A stretch of 64,000 bases of DNA from Hypomesus transpacificus (lineage: Eukaryota; Chordata; Actinopteri; Osmeriformes; Osmeridae), in contig NC_061061.1 of NCBI RefSeq assembly GCF_021917145.1, positions 2,446,067-2,510,066 of the forward strand, read 5' to 3'. The notes under the pieces are model-generated. The model saw nothing but the letters and a program-made list of their open reading frames with translations, did not search any database and was not told the origin of the DNA. Shown here piece by piece: positions 29,737-63,500 of this stretch (position 1 is the stretch's first letter; each line of letters opens with the position of its first letter). The translations under genes were made by a program, and so were the position numbers.

Positions 29737-32700
29737 ATGGAGGAAGAAGAACACACAGACCGAAAGCAGCAGCTTGCCATGCTCTGCCAAAAGCTCAACA
29801 AATTAAAACAACATCTAAACGAAGGTAAAAACACGATCAGATTCACATAAGATCATTCGGAAACATTGAAATGTATGTCATGGACAGGATAACCGTGTGT
29901 GATGTTTCTCAGGCCGTTTTTGTCGCGATCTTTGCCTTGGAAAAGCGTTGCTTGTCAAGTTTTCTGCTCTAACTCAGTCATGGTGTTACTCCCCACCCAC
30001 AGATGACACAGATAATATTAATAAGATAATTGGATCAAACTCTCCTGAAAAGTGCCTTTCCTATTTGGTGTTCTTGGAGAAGAAGGGAGACCCTCGTCTT
30101 ATGGACGTCTACACACGAGTATTCTCCAATATGCCCCTGGCAAAGCATTGCCAGAATGAGAGCTATGCTCGAATGTTGGTTCGATTTGCAGAGCTCAAAG
30201 CGTGAGTCTGAGACTACAACAATACTCTTCCACAGATGCCTCACTCTGAACAGTCAGATCGCATTAATGACAGTATTGTACTTGGGCATGTTAGAGTTGA
30301 GTTAAGTATTTGTCCTTGTCATTCCTCTCAGGCTCCAGGATGTCAACGAAGCAGAGGCAAACTTCAACTTGGCCAGATCCAACTGCCATGATTTTGCATT
30401 TGTCCACATTGCACATGCTCAGTTTGAACGTTCTCAAGGTACGAGGCCACACTAAGAGAATCATGTTGTGTTTTTCTAATGATGTCCGTCACATTATTGC
30501 GTGAGTAACGCGTGCTCTTCTCCCATCCTAGGAGACACAAAGAAAAGTACTTACATTCTTCAGAGGGCAATAGAACTTGGGGCCAAACCCACAGAGTCGC
30601 TTCATGCAGCATTACTTAACCTGCAGTCAGGCAGAGCACAGCAAGAGTCTTCTGAAGACAAGGAAAACATTACCGGTTAGTTTCCATGTACTTGCAATGA
30701 CTTGTCTGTTAACGGAAGTGTGATTAAACGTCCTTAAACGTCCTTAAACGGCAGACAACCGTTTAAGGATGAACTCCGATTAACGTGACATGTTGTATAT
30801 TGTGTCTTAGCAGTGGCTTATAAGAATGCGTATGATTTGGGCAAAAAGAGCTCGGAATTCCGCATAGCTTCCAGGAACTCGGACGGGACGGGTGACTTGC
30901 CTCTCTCAAGTGCCTTCTGTTCAGGGTAAGAAGAGAGGTTCTAAATGCTATGCTGAGGCTGTGAGTTGTTACACTGAAGTCCATTCCCATGTCCCCTGAT
31001 GCACTCCTCTGCTTTGTGGCTACCAGACCGGACCAGCGGAGTGGATCCTTGGAGCACCAGGCTTCCGTATGGAGGTCGGGGTCTCTGCGAAAAGGATTCG
31101 TTGGCATGGTAATGGCTCAATTTCAACCCTTTTTATGGTTGGTGGTTCTGTCTGTGGCTGAACAGACTGCTGGTGTTCTGAGTCTCTGAGGATGTAATAG
31201 GCCTGTGTAGGTTACACTTTTAATAAGAATGCCCCCCCCCCCCCCCCCCCAGAATTGGAACTTCTGACCCATACAAGAGCTGTTGTGGTGATGTTGGCCT
31301 CACTGTCTCTCCCCCCCCCCCCCCTTTCAGCCAGGAAGAGTGCCCATAGTGCCCATCCCAGAGACGAAGGATGATGTGGCTGGAGGTTCTCAGGAGAGGC
31401 CAGTGAAAAGGGCTGATGCTTCCTTCTCCAGCAGTGTGTCCAGGTAGGAGTCGTTTTCCCATAACAAACCTCCATGGCCTGTCGACTGCATCCACTATAT
31501 AGCTACTCATCGTGCTGATCTCCAACAAGACTTCAGAGGCTGAAGCACTGAGTCTCATTTTATCTATGTGAGGCATGCACACATGGGGCATAATACAGGT
31601 TGAAGGCCCAGCAAAGGTTTTTGGTCAAATGTAGATTGCAAATGGCATCTTAAAATGCTGTGGCTTTTTCCAGGCAAACATCTGGGTCGTCTGTGTTTAC
31701 CTTATCATCAGCCAAGACTGCTGTAGAGGGGGACTTCCTCAATCTAAAGGTGGGCTTCAATTCCTCAGTGGTTTCTGATGCATGACCCTTTGTCATAAGA
31801 CAGCTCGATGACCTCATATGCTTGAGAAACATCTGCTGCTATGGAGTCTGGGGGACTCGTGTTTGTTGTCATCCAGCCTTGTTAATGGGTCAAATATATG
31901 TGACACATAAACAAACACATTAGTGAAGATATTTTGTCTTCCTGCAGCCGCCCACCACCAGCCCTGCGCCCCGCCCCTGGGAGGAGCTAGCCATGGTGGA
32001 CTCCACCACGAATCTCCTGCGCAGGAAAGACTCCTCCAGGCTGGAAGGTACCATTCTGTCCGGCACAGAGGAAGGCTTATTTAGACTGCCGTTCCGCAAA
32101 CACCACGATCAGCGAGTTAAATGGCAAACAGGCTCACTTCACTAAATGTATGGCACGACAACATCAACGGGTTCGACATCATTCCCATGTTTCCTAAATG
32201 ACACCCGAGGGCTCTCTTGACGTTCGGAGCTCGTTCTTGACGTCTCCTCCTTTTGTGGCAGACACCACGTACAACCTGACCCAGGCCCTGAGCTCCAACT
32301 CTCCAGAGAGCTGCAGGTGCTACCTGCTGAGCCTGGAGCGGAAAGGGGACCCCCGCACGGACCCTGACCTGCTGGCCAGGCTCCGGGACTGCTACTCCAA
32401 GGTGTTCTCCAGTCTGGCGCTGGGCAAGCACAGCCGCAACGAGAGCTACGCACGGATGCTCGTGCGCTTCGCCGAGCTCAAAGGGTGAGTGGCACTCTAA
32501 AAAGGTGCAGGGGGGGTCTATCTCGGGTACCCTTTCCATTTGATTGGATGAGAAATGCGAGGTCGCAGCCACGGTTTCCGTGACGACTTGTGCCTTGTGG
32601 CAACAGCCAGGCCTGTGTTATGGAGCCTAAGCCAGGTGTTGCCTCCAGTCGTCATGCAAACCTTTGACGGCGGTGTTGATCCGACTTTTATTTTGACCTC

Positions 32701-35683
32701 TGACCTCTAGTATCGACGACCCTGATGACGCCAGGGACAACTTCACTTTGGCCAGATCCATCAGCAAGAGCTTTGCCTTCGTCCACATCGCACACGCCCA
32801 GTTCGAGCTCGCACAAGGTACAGAACTTGCAGCTGCACAGTGACATGTTATGTAAACACAGGGCTGACGTGACCCCCCCCCCCCCCCCCCCCCCCCCCCG
32901 AGGCTGAGGCTCACAAATGTTGTCATTAGACACTCAGCATTCTAGAGTCACAGTGCTCCTTCCACTAACCTGTACCTGCTGCTCTTAACGATCAACTCAG
33001 TATCAGAACGTTGACAGTTGTTCGTATGGAGGTGAAGCTCAAAAGGAGTTGTTGGTGCAATACCCTTCCTCCCGCAGGCAACGGGCACAAAGCGACGTCC
33101 ATCTTGCTGAAGGCCCAGAGTCTGGCCACGCCGGCGGAGCACCTGGAGACAGCCATGAAGAACCTGAAGGCTGGGAAGAGCCAGCTGCTGCCCTCCGACG
33201 ACACGGACAGACCCCCAGGTACGCCTCCCTCCTGCCCACAGCATGGGCGAGCCAAGGAGGCTGTGGACGGTCATTTGGGGACGCATGCGTTGTTGATGGG
33301 AACGGGCCCATTCGGGTGGGATTTCATTCTCCTTTTTTTTCTTGTGACTCCTGCTTTGCCCTCTTCCAGAGCCTCAGTCCCAAGGCGTGCTGGTTTCGTC
33401 GAGCTGTGCGGCAGAGAGGGAGCAGGAGGCTCCGTTCATGGTGTCCCAGGTCCAGCACAAAAACCCGGCCAGGGAGCCGGGGTGGAAGATGCCCATGCGC
33501 GTCACCTCGCTGGTCTCCCCAGAGGTCAGAGGGCATGGCTTGACTACTCTGTTTTCCATGACTGAATGGAGCCTTCCTTGGTCTCTCTGCCCTGTGACTC
33601 TATACATGCCCTGTGACTCTACAATACACTGACACCTGTAGCTTTGAACCTCCAGCTGTGTGATTTGTGTCTGCTCCAGGAGAGGCACACCCCTCCCGAT
33701 CCCAGGCTCACCCCTCGCCTGGTGGACTCCCTGCCCACCCCTTCCCTGCCCCTCCCCTCCAGGCTCCATCCTCCTGCGGTCTGTCAAACGCCCAACTACA
33801 AAGACCCTGCGGCAAACAGGTGGGCCTCTCAAAAGGGTGCTATGGAGAGAGGGGACAATTCAACCTCTAATGTGGACAGAACATTTTTGAGTTGGCAGAA
33901 AAGTGGACAGCAGTGGAGACACTCTGGTAGCTTGATGCTTTGGCTAGGATCGCGCCTCACCATCTCCTGTTTCTGAATACCCTCCTCCTGTCCTCGTCTT
34001 AGCTTTTACACTCCTATTGTGAAGAGGAACCAACCCGTCCTGGCTCCTTCCTCGACGACACACCGAGCAGGCCCCGCCCAGCCGCCCGGCACCCCCCTCA
34101 ACCAGGTGTCCTATACCCAGCAGACCCCTAAGGTACAGAGAACCCTGCCACCCCCAACCACCCTGTTGTGGAGGCACCACTGTCTGAGAGGTACATTGAC
34201 TGTGTGTTTTTGTGTGTGTCACCCAGGGTTCCTTCACGCCCCTGTCCAACGAATCCATCACCATCAAAGGGCGCCAGTTCTTCATCCTCAAGATGATTGG
34301 CCGCGGCGGGTCCAGCAAGGTAGGGCTTTCAGATATCACGGAGAAGGGAGGGATGTTTCAGGGCCGTGTCACTGGCTCGGCCCAGTCACGTGACCGGCGT
34401 GCGTGTCTCCCAGGTGTACCAGGTCCTGGACCACAAGAAGCAGCTGTTTGCGGTGAAGTACGTGAACCTGGAGGAGGCCGACGCCCAGACGGTGGAGAGC
34501 TACAAGAACGAGATTGAGCACCTCAACCACCTGCAGCAGTACAGCGACCAGATCATCAAGCTGTACGACTAGTGAGTCCCACCGGGGGGTGCTCGTGTCC
34601 ATCAGCAGCATCTGGTGGACGGACACTGAACTTTTCTTTTTTTCGAAATTGAGAAGCTTTTCCTTGTCATAATGTTTTGAACTCGGAAGACAAGATGTGC
34701 ACTTGAGGGGAAAAAAACAGAATCATCTTAATCTGATCATTAATATTATCCAGGCCTCTTCTCACTGTAGTATTTGACCCAATCCAGGTGTATTTGGAAT
34801 CTGCCACCTCATGTAGCTCACTGTATGATGTTTCTGTGGTTGCAGTGAGGTGGGGTGTGTGATATTGTGACAGGGAGGTGGGATGTGTGTGTAATATTGT
34901 GTGTGTGTGTGCGCGCGCGCGCGCAGTGAGATCACCAACAGCTACATCTACATGCTGATGGAGTGTGGGAACCTTGACCTGAACACCTGGCTGAGGAACC
35001 GGAAGACTGTCAACTCCCTGGAGCGGAAGTTCTACTGGAAGAACATGCTGGAAGCCGTCCACACCATCCACAAACACGGTCAGGACTCATTTGTCTCTTC
35101 TCTCTCTTTCTACATTTCCCTCTCAACCCTCTCCCTCTCTCTCTTTTTTAGTTTTTACCATTTTCCTTCCCTGCTCAACCATGTCCACCTGTCTTCTGTC
35201 CTTGCAGGGATCATCCACAGTGACCTGAAGCCTGCCAACTTTGTGATTGTCAACGCCTCGCTGAAGCTGATCGACTTTGGCATCGCTAACAGCATCCAGC
35301 CTGACGTCACCAGCATCATGAAGGACTCACAGGTGAGGCCCTGGCTCTCTTGTTCCAAGGTTGGGATCAATACAGACTCAGGATGTAGCTTGTCGTGATC
35401 ATTGAGGAAGAACCGCAAAGGTTTTCAGGGTCATCTTATCAATTAAAGTATGGAGTAGGGGAGAAAGATGAAATGATAATGCCACAAGCTTATTTCCTGG
35501 AGTTTTTGGACTCGTAAGTTGAAACCATCTGTCCATGTTCAGGTGGGAACATTAAACTACATGCCTCCTGAAGCCATCAAAGACACGGGAAAAGGCAGCT
35601 CTAAGGTGGGCCTTCCACACTGTCAATGAAACAATACTATCCAACCATTCCATCCCAAACGAAATGTATTAGTACCGGCATAA

Positions 35684-35721
<38 letters not shown>

Positions 35722-36514
35722 AGATCAGCACCAAAGGAGATGTGTGGTCACTGGGCTGTATCCTCTACTGTATGACATACGGAAAGACGCCTTTCCAGAG
35801 CATCACCAACCAGTTCACCAAGCTGCACGCCATCATCGACCCCTCCCACCACATCGAGTTCCCTGACATTGCCGAGAAGGACCTGCTGGACGTGCTGAAG
35901 GTAAGCTCTCCTGGTTGGCTGGCTGGTTAGCTGGCCTCCTCTCCTGCAGGCTGGCCAGAACATCTGACCGGTGACGATTTCATCGAAACAGCTGTGGTTT
36001 GTCTCTTCAGAGGTGCCTGGTCAGGAACCCCAAAGAGAGGATCTCTATCTCAGAGCTTCTGGAACATTCTTACCTGCAGATTCAGCCATCATCTGAGCCT
36101 GGTAGGAGGAGGCATCACACACACTTGGCGATAGCTCGGTCAGACAAAAATATGCATGTATATTTGTGTGTTCATTTGATTGTAATTAGCGATTTATTGT
36201 CTCTGTGCCAGCTGCCCCATCCGATAACCATGACCTGAGGAAGATCCTTAATGACCTCGCTGCTCTCCAGTCTCCCAGCAGCATCGTCAGGGCCGCCAGC
36301 GTAAGCACACTGCTGTAGAACACAAGTGCAATAGTTACACACCAAACTGTCAAACATTCCCTTGTTCTGTTTCTAAACCCTCTCTGTTCCTCTCCTCCCC
36401 TTTGCTCTTCTTCTCTGCTCTTGACAGAACCTGGCGAAAATGTGCAACAGTGGCAGGAGGCTGGATGTAGCAGACTGTGTGAGGTCATCCAGCCAACCCT
36501 CCTGGAAGATGTGA
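29737..36514 (+). CDS. ttk: TTK / Mps1 spindle-checkpoint kinase, 24 coding exons
   Basis: Dual-specificity kinase that acts at kinetochores to start spindle-assembly-checkpoint signalling. Exons: 29737-29824, 30003-30201, 30332-30438, 30532-30675, 30811-30925, 31027-31108, 31331-31443, 31674-31749, 31948-32047, 32262-32484, 32711-32817, 33078-33218, 33370-33524, 33680-33819, 34003-34132, 34227-34319, 34414-34571, 34927-35078, 35208-35332, 35543-35605, 35724-35900, 36011-36101, 36212-36300, 36428-36514. All phases agree, giving 984 aa against 857 in human. There are two TPR modules (about 30-180 and 342-498). The kinase domain (about 655-930) has a GRGGSSK loop, catalytic Lys686 (FAVKY), HSDLKPAN with Asp780, DFG at 797-799 and [11 protein letters not shown]. 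The position equal to human Thr675 is Val808, while the Thr676 equivalent is kept. The C-terminal tail diverges from human. Confidence 0.97.
30003..30675 (+). other. ttk first TPR module (exons 2-4)
   Basis: Three exons of 199, 107 and 144 nt encode a BUB/Mps1-type TPR. Landmarks are [53 protein letters not shown] and [16 protein letters not shown]. The same landmarks recur in exons 10-12. Confidence 0.92.
30729..30774. other. Hairpin with tandem repeat in ttk intron 4
   Basis: The motif TTAAACGTCC is repeated, and TCCTTAAACGG is followed after a 7-nt loop by its exact reverse complement CCGTTTAAGGA. Confidence 0.8.
31230..31324. repeat. Poly(C) tracts before ttk exon 7
   Basis: Two poly(C) runs (about 31231-31250 and 31311-31324); the second merges into the acceptor pyrimidine tract CCCCTTTCAG. 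Confidence 0.9.
32262..33218 (+). other. ttk second TPR module (exons 10-12)
   Basis: Three exons of 223, 107 and 141 nt in the same phases as exons 2-4. Landmarks are [53 protein letters not shown] and [12 protein letters not shown]. The 24-nt excess in the first exon adds residues around TDPDLLAR. Confidence 0.92.
32872..32899. repeat. Poly(C) tract in ttk intron 11
   Basis: Uninterrupted cytosine run of nearly 30 bases on the sense strand; length in the assembly may be unreliable. Confidence 0.9.
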
Positions 36515-37012
36515 AGATGGTGTGGATGATATTAGCCTGACTTAGCTTATACCTGCGAGAGTCTGGCATGTGGGCTGGCCTGCTGTGCAACAAAGTACTG
36601 AACTGTAGGGGACACTCCCCTGGCTCTGAGTCTTCCTCCCAACCCTCAGCCAGGGGAGCTCAGCCCAGGCTCCAGCCCTACCCTCAGGCCCGTCTCCTGG
36701 CTCTCCTCTTATTTTAGCCTCACCGTGCCCTCTGCGCCCAGCTGTACATACTGTCACTGATCTTTTGTTGATCTGTTTTCTATGGTATGCCACATGGTTT
36801 TGAAGCTCAGGTCTTCTTACTTGCATCTCAAACGAGAAGAAGAATACGTTTTGCAACCACTTTTCTGCAGTGTATGTCCCATTTTTAGACATTATTAACA
36901 ACCACAGCCATCTTTGTTTTAATTCATATCGTTTGGTATTTAGACGTTTATATATTTTTTTGTACTATAGGTCCTATGTTAAATGCAAGAACTTACAGAC
37001 TCGGCAAATAAA
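36515..37012 (+). other. ttk 3'UTR with AATAAA
   Basis: Non-coding tail after the TGA stop, with a clean AATAAA at 37007-37012. Transcript end is expected 10-30 bases further on. Confidence 0.75.
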
Positions 37013-37435
37013 CGTTCTGTAAAATTGTCAGTGTGCTAGTTTTTAAAGGGAATCAAATTATGCCTGTATTGATAAAGTGTGTGACAGATACCGCAAGTAT
37101 TTTGGAAATGAAACGGTCAAATTCTGTATGTAGTTATGTATAATGTTCTTACACACCTTGGCCAAAAAAACATGGCCAGATTCGCAATAACTGTGACCTA
37201 CGCTCAGCAAATTGGGTCGACCGACCGACATACATAAGTAGCTACAGTTGCAAGTCATGGTTAAAAACGACATACACGGTTAAAAACTCCGCTCATCGGC
37301 TGAACCTTTGACTCAAAACGATCAGCCTTACCGACACTGTCGCTATTACCGCCCACCTCCCCAGCCAATCATACCCGCATTTTCCACATGGAGGGCTGAC
37401 TGCTTGTCCTTCCTGTTCCAAGTATAATAACAAGG
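37013..37435 (+). promoter_or_regulatory. Compact ttk-bckdhb interval with bckdhb promoter
   Basis: Only about 420 bases separate the ttk polyadenylation signal and the bckdhb start codon, so the bckdhb promoter and 5'UTR must lie here or overlap ttk. A CCAAT box is at 37365-37369. No TATA box is evident, as expected for a housekeeping gene. Confidence 0.55.
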
Positions 37436-58859
<21,424 letters not shown>

Positions 58860-58879
58860 GGCCCACCTGGTGAGAAGAA

Positions 58880-59870
58880 AGAGATCACCTCTCCTGTCCT
58901 CCACCTCTCCTGTCCTCCACCTCTCCTCTCCTCCACCTCACCTCTCCTCCACCTCTCCTCCACCTCTCCTCCACCTCTCCTCCACCTCTCCTGTCCTCCA
59001 CCTGTCCTCCACTTCTCCTCCACCTCTCCTCTCCTCCACCTCTCCTCTCCTCCACCTCTCCTCCACCTCTCCTCTCCTCCACCTCTCCTCCACCTCTCCT
59101 GTCCTCCACCTCTCCTCCACTTCTCCTCCACCTCTCCTCTCCTCCATCTTTCCTCTCCTCCACCTCTCCTCTCCTCCACCTCTCCTGTCCTCCACCTCTC
59201 CTCCACTTCTCCTCCACCTCTCCTCTCCTCCACCTCTCCTCCACCTCTCCTCTCCTCCACCTTTCCTCTCCTCCACCTCTCCTCCACCTCTCCTCCACCT
59301 CTCCTCTCCTCCACCTTTCCTCTCCTCCACCTCTCCTCCACCTCTCCTGTCCTCCACCTCTCCTCCACTTCTCCTCCACCTCTCCTCTCCTCCACCTCTC
59401 ATCCACCTCTCCTCTCCTCCACCTCTCCTCTCCTCCACCTCTCCTCCACCTCTCCTCTCCTCCACCTCTCCTCCACCTCTCCTGTCCTCCACCTCTCCTC
59501 CACCTCTTCTCTCCTCCACCTTTCCTCTCCTCCACCTCTCCTCCACCTCTCCTGTCCTCCACCTCTCCTCCACCTCTCCTCCACCTCCTCTCCACCTCTC
59601 CTCTCCTCCACCTTTCCTCTCCTCCATCTCTCCTCCACCTCTCCTCTCCTCCACTTCTCCTGTCCTTCACCTCTCCTCCACTTCTCCTCCACCTCTCCTC
59701 TCCTCCACCTCTCCTCTCCTCCACCTTTACTCTCCTCCACCTCTCCTCCACCTCTCCTCCACCTCTCCTCTCCTCCACCTTTCCTCTCCTCCACCTCTCC
59801 TCCACCTCTCCTCTCCTCTCCTCCACCTCTCCTCCACCTCTCCTCTCCTCCACCTCTGCCATCGTCTTCT
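58880..59870 (+). repeat. CT-rich satellite CTCCACCTCTCCT
   Basis: Nearly 1 kb of CTCCACCTCTCCTCTC-type units with occasional TGTC, TTTC and TTCT variants. Almost no purine other than the single A of each unit occurs on the sense strand. The long open frames across it, on both strands, are repeat artefacts. Confidence 0.96.
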
Positions 59871-60028
59871 GTTCTTCCCTCTTCCACATTCACACCCGCC
59901 ACTTCTTTCCCTCCCTCCGTCTCTCTCTCTTCCAGGGACAACTGAAGGAGCTGAACCCAGAACTTCAGTCTGTTCACCATCACGCTAATGGGCAGCCGTG
60001 AAGAACATCCAGTAGGCAATATATGTTG

Positions 60029-60206
60029 GAGGCTGTGTTTCCAGTTGTTTTGTACAACCTCAGACTGTTATCCCTCCCATCCCCCTCATTCCCTCCACCC
60101 CCGGTTATTGTGCTGCATGGGGAGGGGGGGGTCACTGTCTTGTACCCGGAGGGGGGTGGTGGGGCTGCGTCCGTCGGTCTTTTATATAACTTGCACAAAA
60201 GTTTCG
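60029..60206. repeat. Dispersed repeat R, copy 2
   Basis: Second copy of the repeat at 56147-56308, with an extra ~28 bases (around GTTGTTTTGTACAAC) absent from copy 1. Confidence 0.8.
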
Positions 60207-60545
60207 GTCGAAAATGTCATTCAGAAAGCTTCCTATCAACTATAGCAAAAATAACTTTTACGATTGAATTATTGTTTAAATTTTGAATTAGTACATTAGA
60301 CTTGGAGCATTTACCTCAACCTCGTTATGGTGAGCTGTTACGGTCTGAGTTTCATTGTTTGATGTCTGTCTGTCAGCCTCTCTCTCTGTCATTCTCTCTT
60401 TCTCCTTTTCTTTTTCCTTCTCTCTGACTCATTGCCTTCCTCATTTCAATTTTGTTAGACACGAACTTATGTGACATTAAATATATTGTACGAAATAATG
60501 AACTTTTGGTTTGTATGAAAAATAAAGTGACGGACTTTGCTGTGG

Positions 60546-63500
60546 TACACTGTGTTATTGGTGACTGTATGGACATCGATTAGATGATTTAAAATGCCTA
60601 TATTTTCAATACTCTTTAATATATTTGATTGATGTGTGTTTGGTAGCTCAGGGACAGATGAGAGGTATTGACTGTTGTATTGAGTGGGAGAGGAGTTTGG
60701 GCTTGGCTTGGGTGCTCGAAGCATCGTTCTACCAACAGCAGGGGACTGATGGTCCTAATGTGAAGCACATCATTTGCTCCTTGAAGTTCATCAGCGAGCC
60801 AGAGGGGATTGTTGACATCCCTCCAGTACCCTGCGGAGATGCTTCGAGGAAACCGCCTCGTCTTGAGAACCTTCCAAACAGAGACTGTCGGAATCATCTG
60901 ACTGCTGTGTACACACACACACACACACACACACCGAGACGCCTTATCTGGCCTCCCGATATATGAAAAAAAAAAAAAAAAAAAAACTACACCTCCCATA
61001 ATTCATCACTGGCGGCTCTCAGAGACAGGAAGCTGCGGCTTCATCCTTTAAAGGGGACCAGATAAACAGACACGCCAAAAGGAATGCTGCTTCATTAAAA
61101 CACCACCGCCGACCAGCTGGATCATTAGGGCCACGCCACGAACCAGCCCCTTCTCGACGGAGCCCACCGGAGCCTCCATGAAGATCCTCCGGCCTTCCGA
61201 CCGCAAACAAAAAGCCCACAGGGCAGCATTTAACGACGAAATGGCGTCTGTCATTTTGGTTTTGTCGAGGGGCGGGACCGGCGGTCGCAGCGGTGCGGCG
61301 GCCCCTCCCTTGGGGGCGGAAGAGATGACCTCTGGTTGGCTGTGCGCAGTACCCACGCTGCCTTGCTGTGTCATTAGGAGCTATATTTGCATGGAGCTGG
61401 GGTAGGGCAGGTCACCACTGAAGCATCCTCTGCAACAGCTGCTTGATTTCAAAAGCCACTTTAAATCGAAAGCTTTTGGAGTTCTCTGGGGTTGACAGGC
61501 ATATTGTAGAGGTCTGCTCCGCAGCACAGTAGCTTGGGACCCCCATGACACGTGCAATGGATTGTTTTTCGTTTCAAATGAAATTAAGTTCCAGAGAGGG
61601 AAATGAAAGATGGAGGATTTCGATCCAGCTGGGTGCGGTAGATTGTGGCGACGAAGCGGTAGCCGTCCAAGTGTGAACATGTTCCTTCTGCAACAGCGCG
61701 GCGGCCCTGGCTGTCGTTCCTTTGTCGTGTGGACGAGGCGGGTGGCACGTCCTCGGGTATCAGCGACGCGCCCTAAAGGCTACGCACCGCCACCTCTCCT
61801 CAGGCCGTCCACAGCTGATTGGTTCCAGGCAGACACAGATAGCGACAACTGTCAGGTTCCCTCGCCACCCCCCCCCCCCCCCCCCCCCCCCCCTAGACTC
61901 ACAGCCACATGTGTCCTCAAATGACCACGATAACCGATCACTTGAGAGATTGTGTCAGTAACCAATTAGATGATTGGCACGTTCGGCATGCCTTCACCGT
62001 CCAACACAGAGACATCTGGATGGATGTTTCCTCAGATCTGCTCCATCCCTCCATACATCTGCCCCTCCACCTTCCTCATCCTTCACTTCAGTCTCCAGGC
62101 AGGAACTCTGAACCAGAAATGAGAAACAGTTCACATGTTTTTATGACTTCTTTGTAATATAGGAAGAATGTGACGCTGGTCTTCATATTGATACAAACTT
62201 TGGAGACCTTTTCTTGTGGTAAACCCGTTCAGGCTTTGTAGCAGAGAGAAAAGATGATCCAAACATTGGGAATAGCATGCGTTTCTGATGAAATGGAGCT
62301 GGGTGATACTCCTGAGAAACCGTGGAGACCATCTCTGTATGGTCTACAGACGTGCAGCTTAGGGACTACATTGACATTGATTATTGGTATCCAAGACTGA
62401 AAGTTTAAATACTAAATATTTGTGTATTATACACTCAATTTGACACTCTTCAGTATGGAGTCTGTGAGTTCACTGCAAATTGGAAATGACAGCTGGAAAC
62501 AGAACAAAAAGCATCTCCAGCCCAGCTGTTCGGTCCACTCTCTGTCTAGCTCTCTGTCTCTCTAGCTCTCTTTCTCTCACACGCGTCTCTCTCGCTCCAG
62601 TTGAATCATGCCTGTTTGCCTTTAAGGCCTTAAGGTCTTATGCCCTGTTGCTAAGGGGAGGGAGAGGAGCAATGTCACGTTGCTAAGGAGAGCGAAGGTC
62701 TTGTTTCCTGGCCTCAAGTGTTTACGTACCAATGACTTCCTGTCAGAGACAGAGGGTCGGTCATGTGATGTACGTCCCACTAATGGCAGTAGCAACAGTC
62801 ATTTGCAGAGGGGCTGTCGACTGAGGGAGCATCGCATGTGAGGCTTAAAACACTTCAATCCCTGTGGCAAACAAGGAATGCCGTCTCTTGACAGGGTGGT
62901 GAACGTGCGCAAGAGCATGTGTGTGTTTCTGCGTATTCACGTGACAAGTGTCCATCCTTGGGTGTGTGTATGTATTTCTACTATATTTGAGTCTCCAGAA
63001 AGCCTTTCTTAACCAAGCCTAGCTTAAGACTTTTTCCTTGCCCAAAACCAGTGTGAAAACTGACACCGAACAAATGCTTTCCATCTGCGAGGTAGAGCTT
63101 GTTTGGGGAGGGAGTGTGATGTGTGTAGGGGTCCAGCCAAAGGCACCAGCATCAAGCTGACTGTGTGAACACAAACACATGCTGTCCGCCAACATCATTA
63201 CTGCTCCATGCCAACCGGACGGCCAGGAACAGGACCCAGAGTCAGGTGGAGGTGAGTTCACCGGTTCAGGAGCAGGGTGGAGGTGACGTTTCTGAATGAA
63301 ACTAAACCTGTCCTGACCCGGAGAACTTCTGTTACCATCTGTGTTGGAGACTGTACTGCCAAACAGGCGAACAGACCGTACTCCTGTTTCTGGTGCGGTA
63401 TCTCCTGACGATGGGTCCTACAGGAGAGATTTACTGATTGAAACATCTCCAGTGCTGCAGATAAAGAACTTGCTTGAGGAAACTGGCCACTCTCAAATGG

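Larger units (their letters stand above)
58860..60545 (+). other. bckdhb 3'UTR with probable intron
   Basis: Eleven bases after the stop a donor-like CTG|GTGAGAAG occurs (58869/58870). An acceptor CTCTCTTCCAG ends at 59935. Splicing would remove 58870-59935, the whole pyrimidine satellite. The downstream part includes dispersed repeat R copy 2 and an AATAAA at 60521-60526. The junction lies too close to the stop to be expected to trigger nonsense-mediated decay. Confidence 0.5.

Noticed and set aside
33011..33565. 184- and 164-aa frames over ttk exons 12-13
   Set aside because: They read through introns; the spliced ttk frame explains the coding parts.
61168..61405. 75-aa frame with balanced composition
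   Set aside because: No homology recognised and no splice or promoter support; could be unique non-coding DNA.
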